This document shows positions 18,674 through 26,848 of a DNA stretch of 63,941 bases, piece after piece (position 1 is the stretch's first letter; every line of letters begins with the position of its first letter). This DNA is from Lachnospiraceae bacterium (lineage in GTDB: Bacteria > Bacillota > Clostridia > Lachnospirales > Lachnospiraceae). The stretch is from positions 1-63,941 of the forward strand of contig JAGCUO010000096.1 of NCBI GenBank assembly GCA_017962825.1, read 5' to 3'. The translations under genes and the position numbers were made by a program. The notes under the pieces are model-generated. The model was not told the origin of the DNA and made no database searches. It was given only the letters and a program-made list of their open reading frames with translations.

Positions 18674-19321
18674 CTAAAGAGCAGACAGCACTTCAAGTGA
18701 CTTAAAATGCTTATCCATAAAACGTTTCTCGTAATCCGTTGTGAGTTTGAACAGCTCATCCTCTGCCGGATCTGTAAGTTTAAAAGTATACAGATGCCTG
18801 AGATCGGCATTTTGTATACGGTCAACAGCTGCTATGACCGCCTCGTTAAATACTCTTCCCGCAGGCAGTCCCGGAAATTCTCCGTTTATAACAATGGCCC
18901 TGAGTACAAAAATGCATCTTACCAGTCTGTATGAAAAATTGGGGTTATTCAGAGCCAGGAGCGACGCATACAAAAGTCCAAGCATCGCCGTAGTGTCTTC
19001 TCCCTCCACGCAGTAATAATCCGCAATCTCCGCAAAATAAGACGCATAAGAGGCAAGCTCTATATCTGTCCTGAATTCCTCGAAATAATTGGAGATATCG
19101 GCATCGTTCAGATAATATGCACTCTGCCCGTGACTTAACTTGAATTCACCGAATGCAAAGCTTTCGGAAGATGCGGCAAAGCGCGAGGAAGGTTTCCTCG
19201 CGCCTCTCACAAATACATTCAGTTTTCCTTCCGTACCTGTAAGAAGTGTTATGAGTCTGTCATTTTCACCGGCAGGTCTGGATCTCAGCACAATTCCGGT
19301 ACAGGAAAAAATATCATTCAT
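18674..19321 (-). CDS. recO: DNA repair protein RecO
   Basis: RecFOR-pathway protein that loads RecA on SSB-coated DNA. The N-terminal OB fold is clear (GIVLRSRPAGENDRLITLLT, then GARKPSSRFA), followed by the helical domain. At 215 residues it is shorter than typical Gram-positive RecO (about 240-255): the segment that normally carries four zinc-binding cysteines after the FVLRAIVINGEFPG region is missing. It overlaps era by 4 bp. Confidence 0.9.
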   Translation of the reverse strand: MNDIFSCTGIVLRSRPAGENDRLITLLTGTEGKLNVFVRGARKPSSRFAASSESFAFGEFKLSHGQSAYYLNDADISNYFEEFRTDIELASYASYFAEIADYYCVEGEDTTAMLGLLYASLLALNNPNFSYRLVRCIFVLRAIVINGEFPGLPAGRVFNEAVIAAVDRIQNADLRHLYTFKLTDPAEDELFKLTTDYEKRFMDKHFKSLEVLSAL

Positions 19322-20214
19322 AACTGTGATTTATCAAAGCCGAAATTCTTCAGGAGTATATCCGAATCTCTCCAGTCCTTTTTAACTTTTACCCAGAGCT
19401 TTAAGAATACTTTCGTCTCACAGAGCTCTTCTATCTCGGGACGTGCCTTGGAACCGATCTCTTTTAACTTGCTTCCGCCTTTTCCGATGATCATTCCTTT
19501 GTGGGAATCTTTCTCACAGTAGATGGTGGCATCTATGTTATACATATTTCCTTCGTACTTCATTTGGTCTATTGCAACCGCAAGTCCGTGAGGAATCTCT
19601 TCGCCCAGACACATAAGGGCTTTTTCCCTGATGATCTCCGCCGCGATCTGCTTTACCGGCTGATCCGTTACGGTATCTTCATCATAGAAAGGTTCACCTT
19701 CGGGCAGATACTTAAATACAGTGTCTACAAGATCGTCCACATTCTTATCCTTAAGTGCGGAAATCGGAACGATCTCTTTGAAATCCATATGCGAACTGTA
19801 AGAAGAAATGAACTTGAGGAGTTTCTCACGGTCAATGGTGTCGATCTTGTTGATAACAAGAATGATCGGAATATCCAAAGTATTCAGCTTGGTGCATATC
19901 AGTTCCTCGGTTTCGGTAAAGATATCCGAAGGCTCCACAAGCCACAGGATAAGATCGGCATCCGCAAATGTACTCCATGCGCTTGAAACCATGTAATCCC
20001 CCAGCTTGCTGCGGGATTTATGGATACCGGGAGTATCGAGGAATACGATCTGTCCTCTTTCATCCGTGAACACACCCCTTGCCTTCTTACGTGTTGTCTG
20101 AGGTTTGGGAGATGTGATAGCGATCTTTTGGCCTATTATTCTGTTTACAAGAGTGGATTTGCCTACATTGGCTTTGCCTATAACACCGACAAATCCCGAT
20201 TTCTTATCTGCCAT
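19318..20214 (-). CDS. era: GTPase Era
   Basis: Ras-like GTPase that binds 16S rRNA and aids 30S maturation. G1 GKANVGKST (about residues 13-21), G3 DTPG, G4 NKID and a C-terminal KH domain (IGKGGSKLKEIGSKAR) are all present in 298 residues. The ribosome site AAGGAA sits in the 17 bp between the start codon and a palindromic repeat, so any promoter must overlap the repeat or lie upstream of it. Confidence 0.96.
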   Translation of the reverse strand: MADKKSGFVGVIGKANVGKSTLVNRIIGQKIAITSPKPQTTRKKARGVFTDERGQIVFLDTPGIHKSRSKLGDYMVSSAWSTFADADLILWLVEPSDIFTETEELICTKLNTLDIPIILVINKIDTIDREKLLKFISSYSSHMDFKEIVPISALKDKNVDDLVDTVFKYLPEGEPFYDEDTVTDQPVKQIAAEIIREKALMCLGEEIPHGLAVAIDQMKYEGNMYNIDATIYCEKDSHKGMIIGKGGSKLKEIGSKARPEIEELCETKVFLKLWVKVKKDWRDSDILLKNFGFDKSQL

Positions 20215-20231
20215 ATCTATTCCTTATATGC

Positions 20232-20297
20232 TGACAATGGGGACGTACACACTTTGTCAGGTGAACCTCCTGACAAAGGTGTACGTCCCCATCGTCA
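20232..20297. repeat. 66-bp palindromic REP-like element, copy 4
   Basis: Outer arms tgacaatggggacgtacac / gtgtacgtccccatcgtca; inner arms ctttgtcagg / cctgacaaag. It fills the gap between the DUF4349 stop codon (2 bp away) and the era ATG (17 bp away). Confidence 0.9.
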
Positions 20298-20299
20298 GG

Positions 20300-21391
20300 T
20301 TATTTTTTCTCTGCGGGCTTAGCCTGAGGCTGCGGCTGAGCATTACCGTTTCCGTTTACGGGAGCGGTGCCCGAAAGGTTATTCATAGTATTCTGATATG
20401 CCTCGTACTGAGCCTTCTGCTTGGATGCAGCCTTAGCCGCAATTTTAGCTGCTCTCTTTTCGGAATTGAGATAAAGGATCCACTTTACGATACCGAAAAT
20501 AACAAGGCCCCAGAAGATGAGGTAAATGAAGTGTGATACGAACCATATCGCAAAGTTCTTGAAGAAGTCTGCGATGTCCTCAAGCTGCTCGCTGAATCCG
20601 TCCTTCATTTTCTGCCAGGTAGAGGGCTCTTCGTAAACAACGGGAGTATACTCAACAACTTCACTTATATTCAGGTAGATGGTAGCATAATTGACTTTAT
20701 TGTCAAAGGTGCGAAGCTGGCTCTCCATGCTCTCAATCTGATATCTGACATTGGCAAGTCTGTCTTCGATATAGATCATGTCCTCGATGGACTCCGCATC
20801 TCTGAGGAACTCTTCAAGACGGGCTTCCTCATCTCTCAAAGTCTTCTTGTGAGCTTCAAGATCAACATATGTAAGAGTGATATCTTCCACACTCTGACTT
20901 CTGTTGGTGATATTTCCCGCATTTCCGATCTGCTTGATAAATTCATCAAGCTTCTGGGCAGGAATTCTTACGGTAAGATCCGCATGTCTTTCAACAACTT
21001 CACCGTGATATCGGCTTCCGTTGTATGTATTGATGGATTCAAGATATCCGCCGGCTCCATTTACAAAATTCTCCACATCCGCATAGAGCTGATCGAATTC
21101 TTTGGTCTCCACATCAAGATATGAAGTGGTGACCAGTTTTCTGCTTGTATCAACTGCAGCAGGTGAAGATGCACTTGTTCCGGCTGAATCATCCACCTTC
21201 ATGTCATAATTATCAAAACCGTAATCATATTCCTCTGCCGTTTCCGCTACGGTATACTCGGCGTCGTATGCAGCCTGAGGCGCGGCAGCATAATTTCCCG
21301 CAGCACTGTCCGCGCTTCCGCATCCTGCCAGCATTGAAACACTGAGAAGTCCGGCAATTGCAAGTTTTCCGAAAAGGTTCATTTTTTTCAT
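20300..21391 (-). CDS. DUF4349 lipoprotein
   Basis: A 363-residue lipoprotein: lipobox LAGC (Cys24), a DUF4349 domain (about 83-270) with its long coiled-coil (LTYVDLEAHKKTLRDEEARL) and the conserved NYATIYLNISEVVEY end, one C-terminal membrane helix (about 293-318) and a Gln/Pro-rich cytoplasmic tail. DUF4349 proteins are of unknown role. AGGAGGAATG precedes the ATG. It is 28 bp downstream of the M16C protease gene and is the last gene of that transcript. Confidence 0.87.
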   Translation of the reverse strand: MKKMNLFGKLAIAGLLSVSMLAGCGSADSAAGNYAAAPQAAYDAEYTVAETAEEYDYGFDNYDMKVDDSAGTSASSPAAVDTSRKLVTTSYLDVETKEFDQLYADVENFVNGAGGYLESINTYNGSRYHGEVVERHADLTVRIPAQKLDEFIKQIGNAGNITNRSQSVEDITLTYVDLEAHKKTLRDEEARLEEFLRDAESIEDMIYIEDRLANVRYQIESMESQLRTFDNKVNYATIYLNISEVVEYTPVVYEEPSTWQKMKDGFSEQLEDIADFFKNFAIWFVSHFIYLIFWGLVIFGIVKWILYLNSEKRAAKIAAKAASKQKAQYEAYQNTMNNLSGTAPVNGNGNAQPQPQAKPAEKK

Positions 21392-21419
21392 AACATTCCT
21401 CCTGCAAAATTAAACAGTT

Positions 21420-24335
21420 TTACAGCAGATTCTCCACTTTTCCGAAGAGCTTTTCATTTTCACGGATGAGTTTTTCGTTACCGACTACCACAAGCTTGTT
21501 ATCGGCCATCATCTCTTTGATATACTCCGAAGTCTTTCTGATATCCTCGGGAGTACAATCAAGAACCTCATCCCTGATCTTCTGAAGATCTTCTTCGGTG
21601 ATTCCCGTCATATATGAGTTAAAGCTCCGGGAACCCTTTGCGGAAGGTGTGAGGGGAAGATCCATATCACTGATGGTTCCGATGATAAGTTTGGTCATCG
21701 CCCTCTCATCTGCATCAAAGTTTGAAACAGCCTCTGCTGCCCCTTCATATACATCGACGGTTTTTGTAAGATTCGGGTCACGATATGAAACAAAATATCC
21801 TGTTCCTGCGGGAGTAAAGGCATTCATTACGCCGTATGCCCCGCCTTTAACTCTTACGTTCATCCACAGATAATCATATCCGAGGAATACTTTGAGTACC
21901 TTGAGTGCGCCGTTATAGGTAAGACCATGTCTGTCATAGCGTCCTGCCCTGCACACAAATACTACCTGTCCGGAGGTGATCAGTCCCTCATTGTTATGCA
22001 CAAGATCGATACTCTGTGAAGCAGGTCTGTGCTTTTCGGTAAAGAGCTCTTCCCTGAAGGATGCGATCCTTTCTTTTAACAGATCCGCTTCAGGTCTGTC
22101 ACCGGTATAATCAACAATCAGATTCTCGGGTCTTAAGATAAGCTCAAGCACATACTTAAGATTTTCCGTCATGATGCCTGCCTGAGCATCATAGTCACCT
22201 AGAAGTCCGCAGATGAATCTGTAATAAGATACGCCCTGTATGATATCGGAGAATGCCGCCTGCTTTGATACGGATGCCATAGCCCTGGCTGCCGCAATGG
22301 AGTGTCCTGCCCCGAGGAAGCTTGACTGCATGGAATTCTTGATCTCAACAAGGACGTCTTTGATCCTGCGAAGATCCGAGAACTTGGAATCAAACAGGAT
22401 CTCTTTGATCAGGTCAAAAGATTCAGCTGACCTTTCATTGAAATACTTTGCCTTAACTTCAAATGTGGGTACGAATCTTTCTCTTTCGTGATAGAGAGAA
22501 TAAAGCTCCGTGGATATATTGAACCCGCCCATTATAAGATCGATCATGGGATTGAGTTCTTCGTATCTGTGGTCCTTGGTATCGACCATGCTGAGAATGT
22601 CACGGAGAAGTCCCACATAGGGAAGGAACTGAGTTCCGATCTTGTCGGTCTTAAATGCCAGTCTTAAATATCCGATCCTTCTGGTATCTGTCTCATGGAA
22701 AATAAAGGGCACTCCGTCAGCATCGGAAATGTCATTTATAAAGGGGTCGATCTCTCTCTTAAGGTCATCTCTTGTGAGCATGGGAAGCGATTTAATGGCA
22801 GCTTCCGAATCGGGAGTATCGCGGAACTTGTTAAGCCCTTCGATCATCTTATCGATTGCCTTCTTATCTGCAGGAGTCAGGGAAGTCTGGATGGAATCAA
22901 GCATCTTGCGAAGCTCTTTATCCTTCATCTCCTGAACGCCCTCTGTGGGACGAACGCATACATAGGATCTGTGCTTATTTCCGATGAAGTATTTTCTGAC
23001 AAGCTTCTCGAAATAGCCTGTTTCTATATTTTCCCTGAGGAAATCATATGCATCTTCCGCTTCGATATATTCAAAAGGCTTACTGTCATCATAAAGCCAT
23101 GAATCAAACATGGTTATGCCGTACATGAGTCCCTTAGGATATCTGCCGAAATCAGCCTCTCTGTATCTAAACTCACTTGAATCGATGGCAGCCCTTAACG
23201 CATTTTTATCAAAGCCCTTCTTGGCTACGGTTTCGATGGTCTCTGTGATGAGCTGTCCGAATCTAGTCTCCATGCTCATGGCAGCATCCTTACCGACAAT
23301 AGTGTAGTAAGGCTGTCTTAAAGAAGTTTCAAGACGGCTGGATACATCTCCAACAACGCCCTGCTCTACCAGAATCTTTCTTAAGGGTGCACCGGGATTT
23401 CCCACAAGTGCATAGTCGATCATCTCAAGAGCAAGTCTGGTCTTGGTATCAAGCGCTTCTTCAAGAGCAAAGTTTACCGAGAAGAATGTGTTTTCATCCG
23501 CATTTTCTCCCTGTGAAAGAGCACACTGCTTCATAACCTTTACAGGCTGGGAGAAAGGCTTCTGAAGTTTTATGGATGAATCAATATCAAGATGATTGAA
23601 TCTGGACAAATATTTTCTGTCTATGAATTCAAGATCCGAAAGCATATCCGAATTTCCGTAGAGATAGATATAGCTGTTTGAAGGATGATAATAGCTTCTG
23701 TGGAAATCAAGGAACTGCTCGTAAGTCAGCGAAGGAATGTAATCCGGATCTCCGCCGGATTCAACACCGTACTCATTGTCTGGGAAAAGAGAGAACATGG
23801 ACTCAGCGGAAATGATATCCTCTGCGGCGGATTTCATTCCCTTCATCTCATTGTAGACAACACCGTTAATGATGAGTTTTCCTTCCTCATCGTATTCGTA
23901 ATGCCATCCTTCCTGACGGAAGATGCTCTCATTCTTATATACATTGGGATAGAAAACCGCATCAAGATAAACATGCATCAGATTCCTGAAGTCGGTATCA
24001 TTGGTTGATGCAATGGGATATACGGTCTTATCGGGAAAAGTAAACGCATTTAAAAAGGTATTGAGTGAACCCTTGGCAAGTTCAACAAAAGGATCCTTGA
24101 GAGGAAATTCTTTGGATCCGCAGAGAACGGAGTGCTCCAGAATATGAGCAACACCGGTGGAATCCGTGGGAGGAGTTCTGAATCCTATGGCAAATACTTT
24201 GTTTGAATCATCGTTTTCAATGACAGAGATTCTTGCTCCCGTCTTTTTATGTGAAAGAAGGTATCCGACTGACGCGATATCCTTCAGTTCTTTCTTTTCG
24301 ATCAGTTCGTAATTTCTAAGCTTTTCAATATCCAT
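21420..24335 (-). CDS. M16C zinc metalloprotease (PreP/insulinase-like)
   Basis: A 971-residue inverted-zincin peptidase. The catalytic HxxEH is AHILEHSV (His64, Glu67, His68), the distal Glu lies in YNEMKGMKSAAED, and the two M16 halves plus the M16C-associated domain are of full length. Family members degrade short unstructured peptides, and no signal peptide is seen, so it is probably cytoplasmic. The ribosome site is AAAGGA. It lies between an unknown protein and the DUF4349 lipoprotein. Confidence 0.93.
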   Translation of the reverse strand: MDIEKLRNYELIEKKELKDIASVGYLLSHKKTGARISVIENDDSNKVFAIGFRTPPTDSTGVAHILEHSVLCGSKEFPLKDPFVELAKGSLNTFLNAFTFPDKTVYPIASTNDTDFRNLMHVYLDAVFYPNVYKNESIFRQEGWHYEYDEEGKLIINGVVYNEMKGMKSAAEDIISAESMFSLFPDNEYGVESGGDPDYIPSLTYEQFLDFHRSYYHPSNSYIYLYGNSDMLSDLEFIDRKYLSRFNHLDIDSSIKLQKPFSQPVKVMKQCALSQGENADENTFFSVNFALEEALDTKTRLALEMIDYALVGNPGAPLRKILVEQGVVGDVSSRLETSLRQPYYTIVGKDAAMSMETRFGQLITETIETVAKKGFDKNALRAAIDSSEFRYREADFGRYPKGLMYGITMFDSWLYDDSKPFEYIEAEDAYDFLRENIETGYFEKLVRKYFIGNKHRSYVCVRPTEGVQEMKDKELRKMLDSIQTSLTPADKKAIDKMIEGLNKFRDTPDSEAAIKSLPMLTRDDLKREIDPFINDISDADGVPFIFHETDTRRIGYLRLAFKTDKIGTQFLPYVGLLRDILSMVDTKDHRYEELNPMIDLIMGGFNISTELYSLYHERERFVPTFEVKAKYFNERSAESFDLIKEILFDSKFSDLRRIKDVLVEIKNSMQSSFLGAGHSIAAARAMASVSKQAAFSDIIQGVSYYRFICGLLGDYDAQAGIMTENLKYVLELILRPENLIVDYTGDRPEADLLKERIASFREELFTEKHRPASQSIDLVHNNEGLITSGQVVFVCRAGRYDRHGLTYNGALKVLKVFLGYDYLWMNVRVKGGAYGVMNAFTPAGTGYFVSYRDPNLTKTVDVYEGAAEAVSNFDADERAMTKLIIGTISDMDLPLTPSAKGSRSFNSYMTGITEEDLQKIRDEVLDCTPEDIRKTSEYIKEMMADNKLVVVGNEKLIRENEKLFGKVENLL

Positions 24336-24359
24336 AATAATCCTTTACATCCGCGAAGA

Positions 24360-24779
24360 TCAGACCGTAAGCAGGGCAAGCTTGCCTCCCTTTAATTCCT
24401 GGATCAGAAGTCCTGCTCTTTTTTTCTCTTCTTCGCTCATCAAAACCAGTTCTTTGACCTTTATATATTTGGTCTTGTACACCTCTTCTTCCTTGCCGAA
24501 GAGATGCTTTTGTTTTTCTTTGATACTGACTCTTACCTCGGCATTCATCTGCTTGAACACCTGATATACGAAATCATCATCCTTCAGATAATAGAGGACC
24601 GTCTCAAGAGTATCCGTATCCGTATAATGCGGAAGGATGCTCTCCGAAACAACCTTGCGAAACTTAAACAGGATATCCTCATTAAGAGTGATCTCCTTGA
24701 GGGTATATTTCGCCCCTACATAAAAAGCACCCGCATCCTGCATGAAGTATTTATAATCTTCGTAAACCTGTTTCGTCAC
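24360..24779 (-). CDS. Hypothetical protein
   Basis: Not recognised. A 139-residue, soluble, largely alpha/beta protein rich in Lys and Glu, with no signal peptide, membrane helix or cysteine motif. The start is GTG and overlaps the stop codon of the sigma-like gene by 4 bp (GTGA), so the two are probably translated together and may act together. A DUF assignment could not be made by eye. Confidence 0.65.
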   Translation of the reverse strand: MTKQVYEDYKYFMQDAGAFYVGAKYTLKEITLNEDILFKFRKVVSESILPHYTDTDTLETVLYYLKDDDFVYQVFKQMNAEVRVSIKEKQKHLFGKEEEVYKTKYIKVKELVLMSEEEKKRAGLLIQELKGGKLALLTV

Positions 24780-25600
24780 TGCTCTCTTATATCCTCAATA
24801 ACTTCGATCTTGTAACCGCTTATCTCCATTGCATCCCTTACGGCTTTCTCACTCATATGGGCAAATTCAGCAACTTCCTTAACGGTCACTTTTCTCTCCA
24901 GAGAATCGGCAAGTTCCATTGCCTTATCATAAACCTTGTTTATTTTCTCCAGGACCTTATCAGCAATGGCATCCTCTTCGGAAGCTTCACCTATCAGCTC
25001 TTCCATGGCATCCATGGCCAGTTTCATAAGGAAGCCTTCGCATTCCTCGGGCTTTTCCTGAGAATCCAGCATCATAACGCCTTTACAAAGAGCTGCGTTT
25101 CCTTCACCGATAAGATCTTCCAAAAGAACGCCCTGTCCCGTATAAATGCGGGCAAGCTGGGCAACGTCCTTAAGATAGCAATTGATCAGGCTGTCCATGG
25201 ACGACCTGTCTCCCGCCATAGCGCTCATCGCAAAGGCTTTCTTTTCACCGTCGGTGAAAACAGGGAGCTCATCTAGTTCCTTAAGGTATTCGTTTAAATA
25301 ATCAGTATCTATCTTATCAAGGGCAAATTCGGAAAGGACCGCTTCATTCTCTGAAGGGGTTATTCCGTCCGTACCCGCGATATCACTTGCATGCAGGGTT
25401 TCTTCGGAAGAAAGCTTTATCTCCCATCTGATACCGCGGCCTTTGAGATAGTCATATACCATCCCGGTCTGGGTATCATCAAGTTCAAGGGGAGCAAGCA
25501 TATCATCGATATCCTGCTTATCTATGAAACCTCCCTGAAGCGCCGCTTTATGTCTGAGCGCTTCGAGAGTCTTACCGAATGCAACTTCTTTATCCATCAT
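24776..25600 (-). CDS. Sigma-70-like protein lacking promoter-binding regions
   Basis: 274 residues. The N-terminus resembles sigma region 1.1 (about 10-58, ending YDYLKGRGIRW), then region 1.2 (about 100-130, DYLNEYLKELDELPVFT) and regions 2.1-2.2 (about 137-175, YLKDVAQLARIYTGQGVLLEDLIGEGN, here broken into YLKDVAQLARIYTGQG and LEDLIGEGNAAL). A short region-3-like helix-turn-helix follows (KEVAEFAHMSEKAVRDAM). Regions 2.3-2.4, which bind the -10 box, and region 4, which binds the -35 box, are absent. It could bind core RNA polymerase without recognising promoters. The start overlaps the upstream stop (TAATG). Confidence 0.7.
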   Translation of the reverse strand: MMDKEVAFGKTLEALRHKAALQGGFIDKQDIDDMLAPLELDDTQTGMVYDYLKGRGIRWEIKLSSEETLHASDIAGTDGITPSENEAVLSEFALDKIDTDYLNEYLKELDELPVFTDGEKKAFAMSAMAGDRSSMDSLINCYLKDVAQLARIYTGQGVLLEDLIGEGNAALCKGVMMLDSQEKPEECEGFLMKLAMDAMEELIGEASEEDAIADKVLEKINKVYDKAMELADSLERKVTVKEVAEFAHMSEKAVRDAMEISGYKIEVIEDIREQ

Positions 25601-26703
25601 TAACCTCTGACATGGGAATGTTTAAACAGATGTACGGAACAGTATTCATAGCTTCCCGCACACTTGGAGCAATATCTGAACTCCATATCCGGATCGGACA
25701 CATCGGTCTTTCCACATATAGCGCATTTATGTCTGTAAGCAGCACGCATCTTGGGTGCTTTATCAGAACCTGCCGTTTCGGTATTTCTACCGCTTCTGTA
25801 TTTACGCTTAAAGCTGTTTGCCCTGTGAATCTGATAGGGATTAATGGTCTTACCCTTTATGTTGCTCAGATAGAAAAGAAGACAGTTGATAAGCGCGGCA
25901 GAAACCGTACATCTGATTATGGGGCCTCCGAACAGGAACAGATAGCCCAGATAACACAGATCGATTATGGTGAGCCATTTCATCCTGAAGGGGATCACAA
26001 AATAGAGCATTACCCTCATATCGGGATAAGTCAGGCCGTAAACAATGTACAGGGACATATTGATATAGTATGTACTGAAGGAAAACCAGACATAGGGCAT
26101 GCCGGACATAACGGGATAATTTGCGTAAACATACTGCAGATAATTGTGGGCATCTCCAACCAGTCCGCGTCCGGTAAGCTGTATGGTCTTATAATCCTCA
26201 TACGCTCCGACAACATCATATCCTGCGACAAAGCACAGATATCCGAAACAAACAAAAGCAAACAGAACCGTAAGCAAAATTCCGGAAAAGATAAAAATGT
26301 TATATTTTACGGTTCCCCAGGTCCTTTCAAGTATATTGCCGATCCAATAACAGCAGTAAAGTATCAGAAGGGTGAACATAAGGGATATAAAGCTCGGCAC
26401 CCCCGCTCCCTCAAAATAGTTGGGAGGGATCATGACCCAGGTAAAGATCCTCCAAACCTCACCGTGAATGATCCTGTAAGGATCAAGTGCAAGGTAATAC
26501 ATAAAGGAAGGCATTACGATCTGAATCACATAACCGATGGCGTAAGCCACTATCAGCCAAAGCGTAAGGTTATGTATGGCGAACTTGCGGATTTTTTTAC
26601 TAAAATTATTCAAAACAAAGCTCCTTGACATCTGCGGTAACAGCCTTTTAAAACCTCTCCGCAGTGATAATAAAACCTTGTAAAGTTTACCATTTTCGGA
26701 CAT
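25600..26703 (-). CDS. Rhomboid-like membrane pseudoprotease with C-terminal zinc ribbon
   Basis: 367 residues. Rhomboid landmarks are visible: GEVWRIFTWVMIPP in loop 1 (about 81-94) and IGNILERTWGTVKYN (about 121-135). The GxSG catalytic serine motif and the catalytic histidine are not found, so the protein is probably inactive as a protease, like derlins. The C-terminus has Cys pairs CAIC, CSKC and CSVH that look like a zinc ribbon. No strong ribosome site is seen upstream of the ATG. First gene of the run with the sigma-like gene, divergent from the activase. Confidence 0.72.
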   Translation of the reverse strand: MSENGKLYKVLLSLRRGFKRLLPQMSRSFVLNNFSKKIRKFAIHNLTLWLIVAYAIGYVIQIVMPSFMYYLALDPYRIIHGEVWRIFTWVMIPPNYFEGAGVPSFISLMFTLLILYCCYWIGNILERTWGTVKYNIFIFSGILLTVLFAFVCFGYLCFVAGYDVVGAYEDYKTIQLTGRGLVGDAHNYLQYVYANYPVMSGMPYVWFSFSTYYINMSLYIVYGLTYPDMRVMLYFVIPFRMKWLTIIDLCYLGYLFLFGGPIIRCTVSAALINCLLFYLSNIKGKTINPYQIHRANSFKRKYRSGRNTETAGSDKAPKMRAAYRHKCAICGKTDVSDPDMEFRYCSKCAGSYEYCSVHLFKHSHVRG

Positions 26704-26758
26704 TTATAACAAGGCGGGCCCGTTCAGTTAATAAAACCTTAATACGGAGTTTATAATG

Positions 26759-26788
26759 TTGCTTTTTACCCCATCTACCCTCTATAAT
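26759..26788 (+). promoter_or_regulatory. Promoter of the dehydratase activase gene
   Basis: TTGCTT -35 box, 18-bp spacer and a consensus TATAAT -10 box (26783-26788), about 60 bp upstream of the start codon in the divergent intergenic region. Confidence 0.6.
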
Positions 26789-26848
26789 GATTTGATGTGG
26801 TTTTAAAAACCATGTAATAGGTAAGAATTCATACACTTGAGGTTTGAA

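Noticed and set aside
25579-26628. 349-codon plus-strand open frame opposite the rhomboid-like gene
   Set aside because: Shadow of the coding minus strand; low-complexity composition and no recognisable domain.
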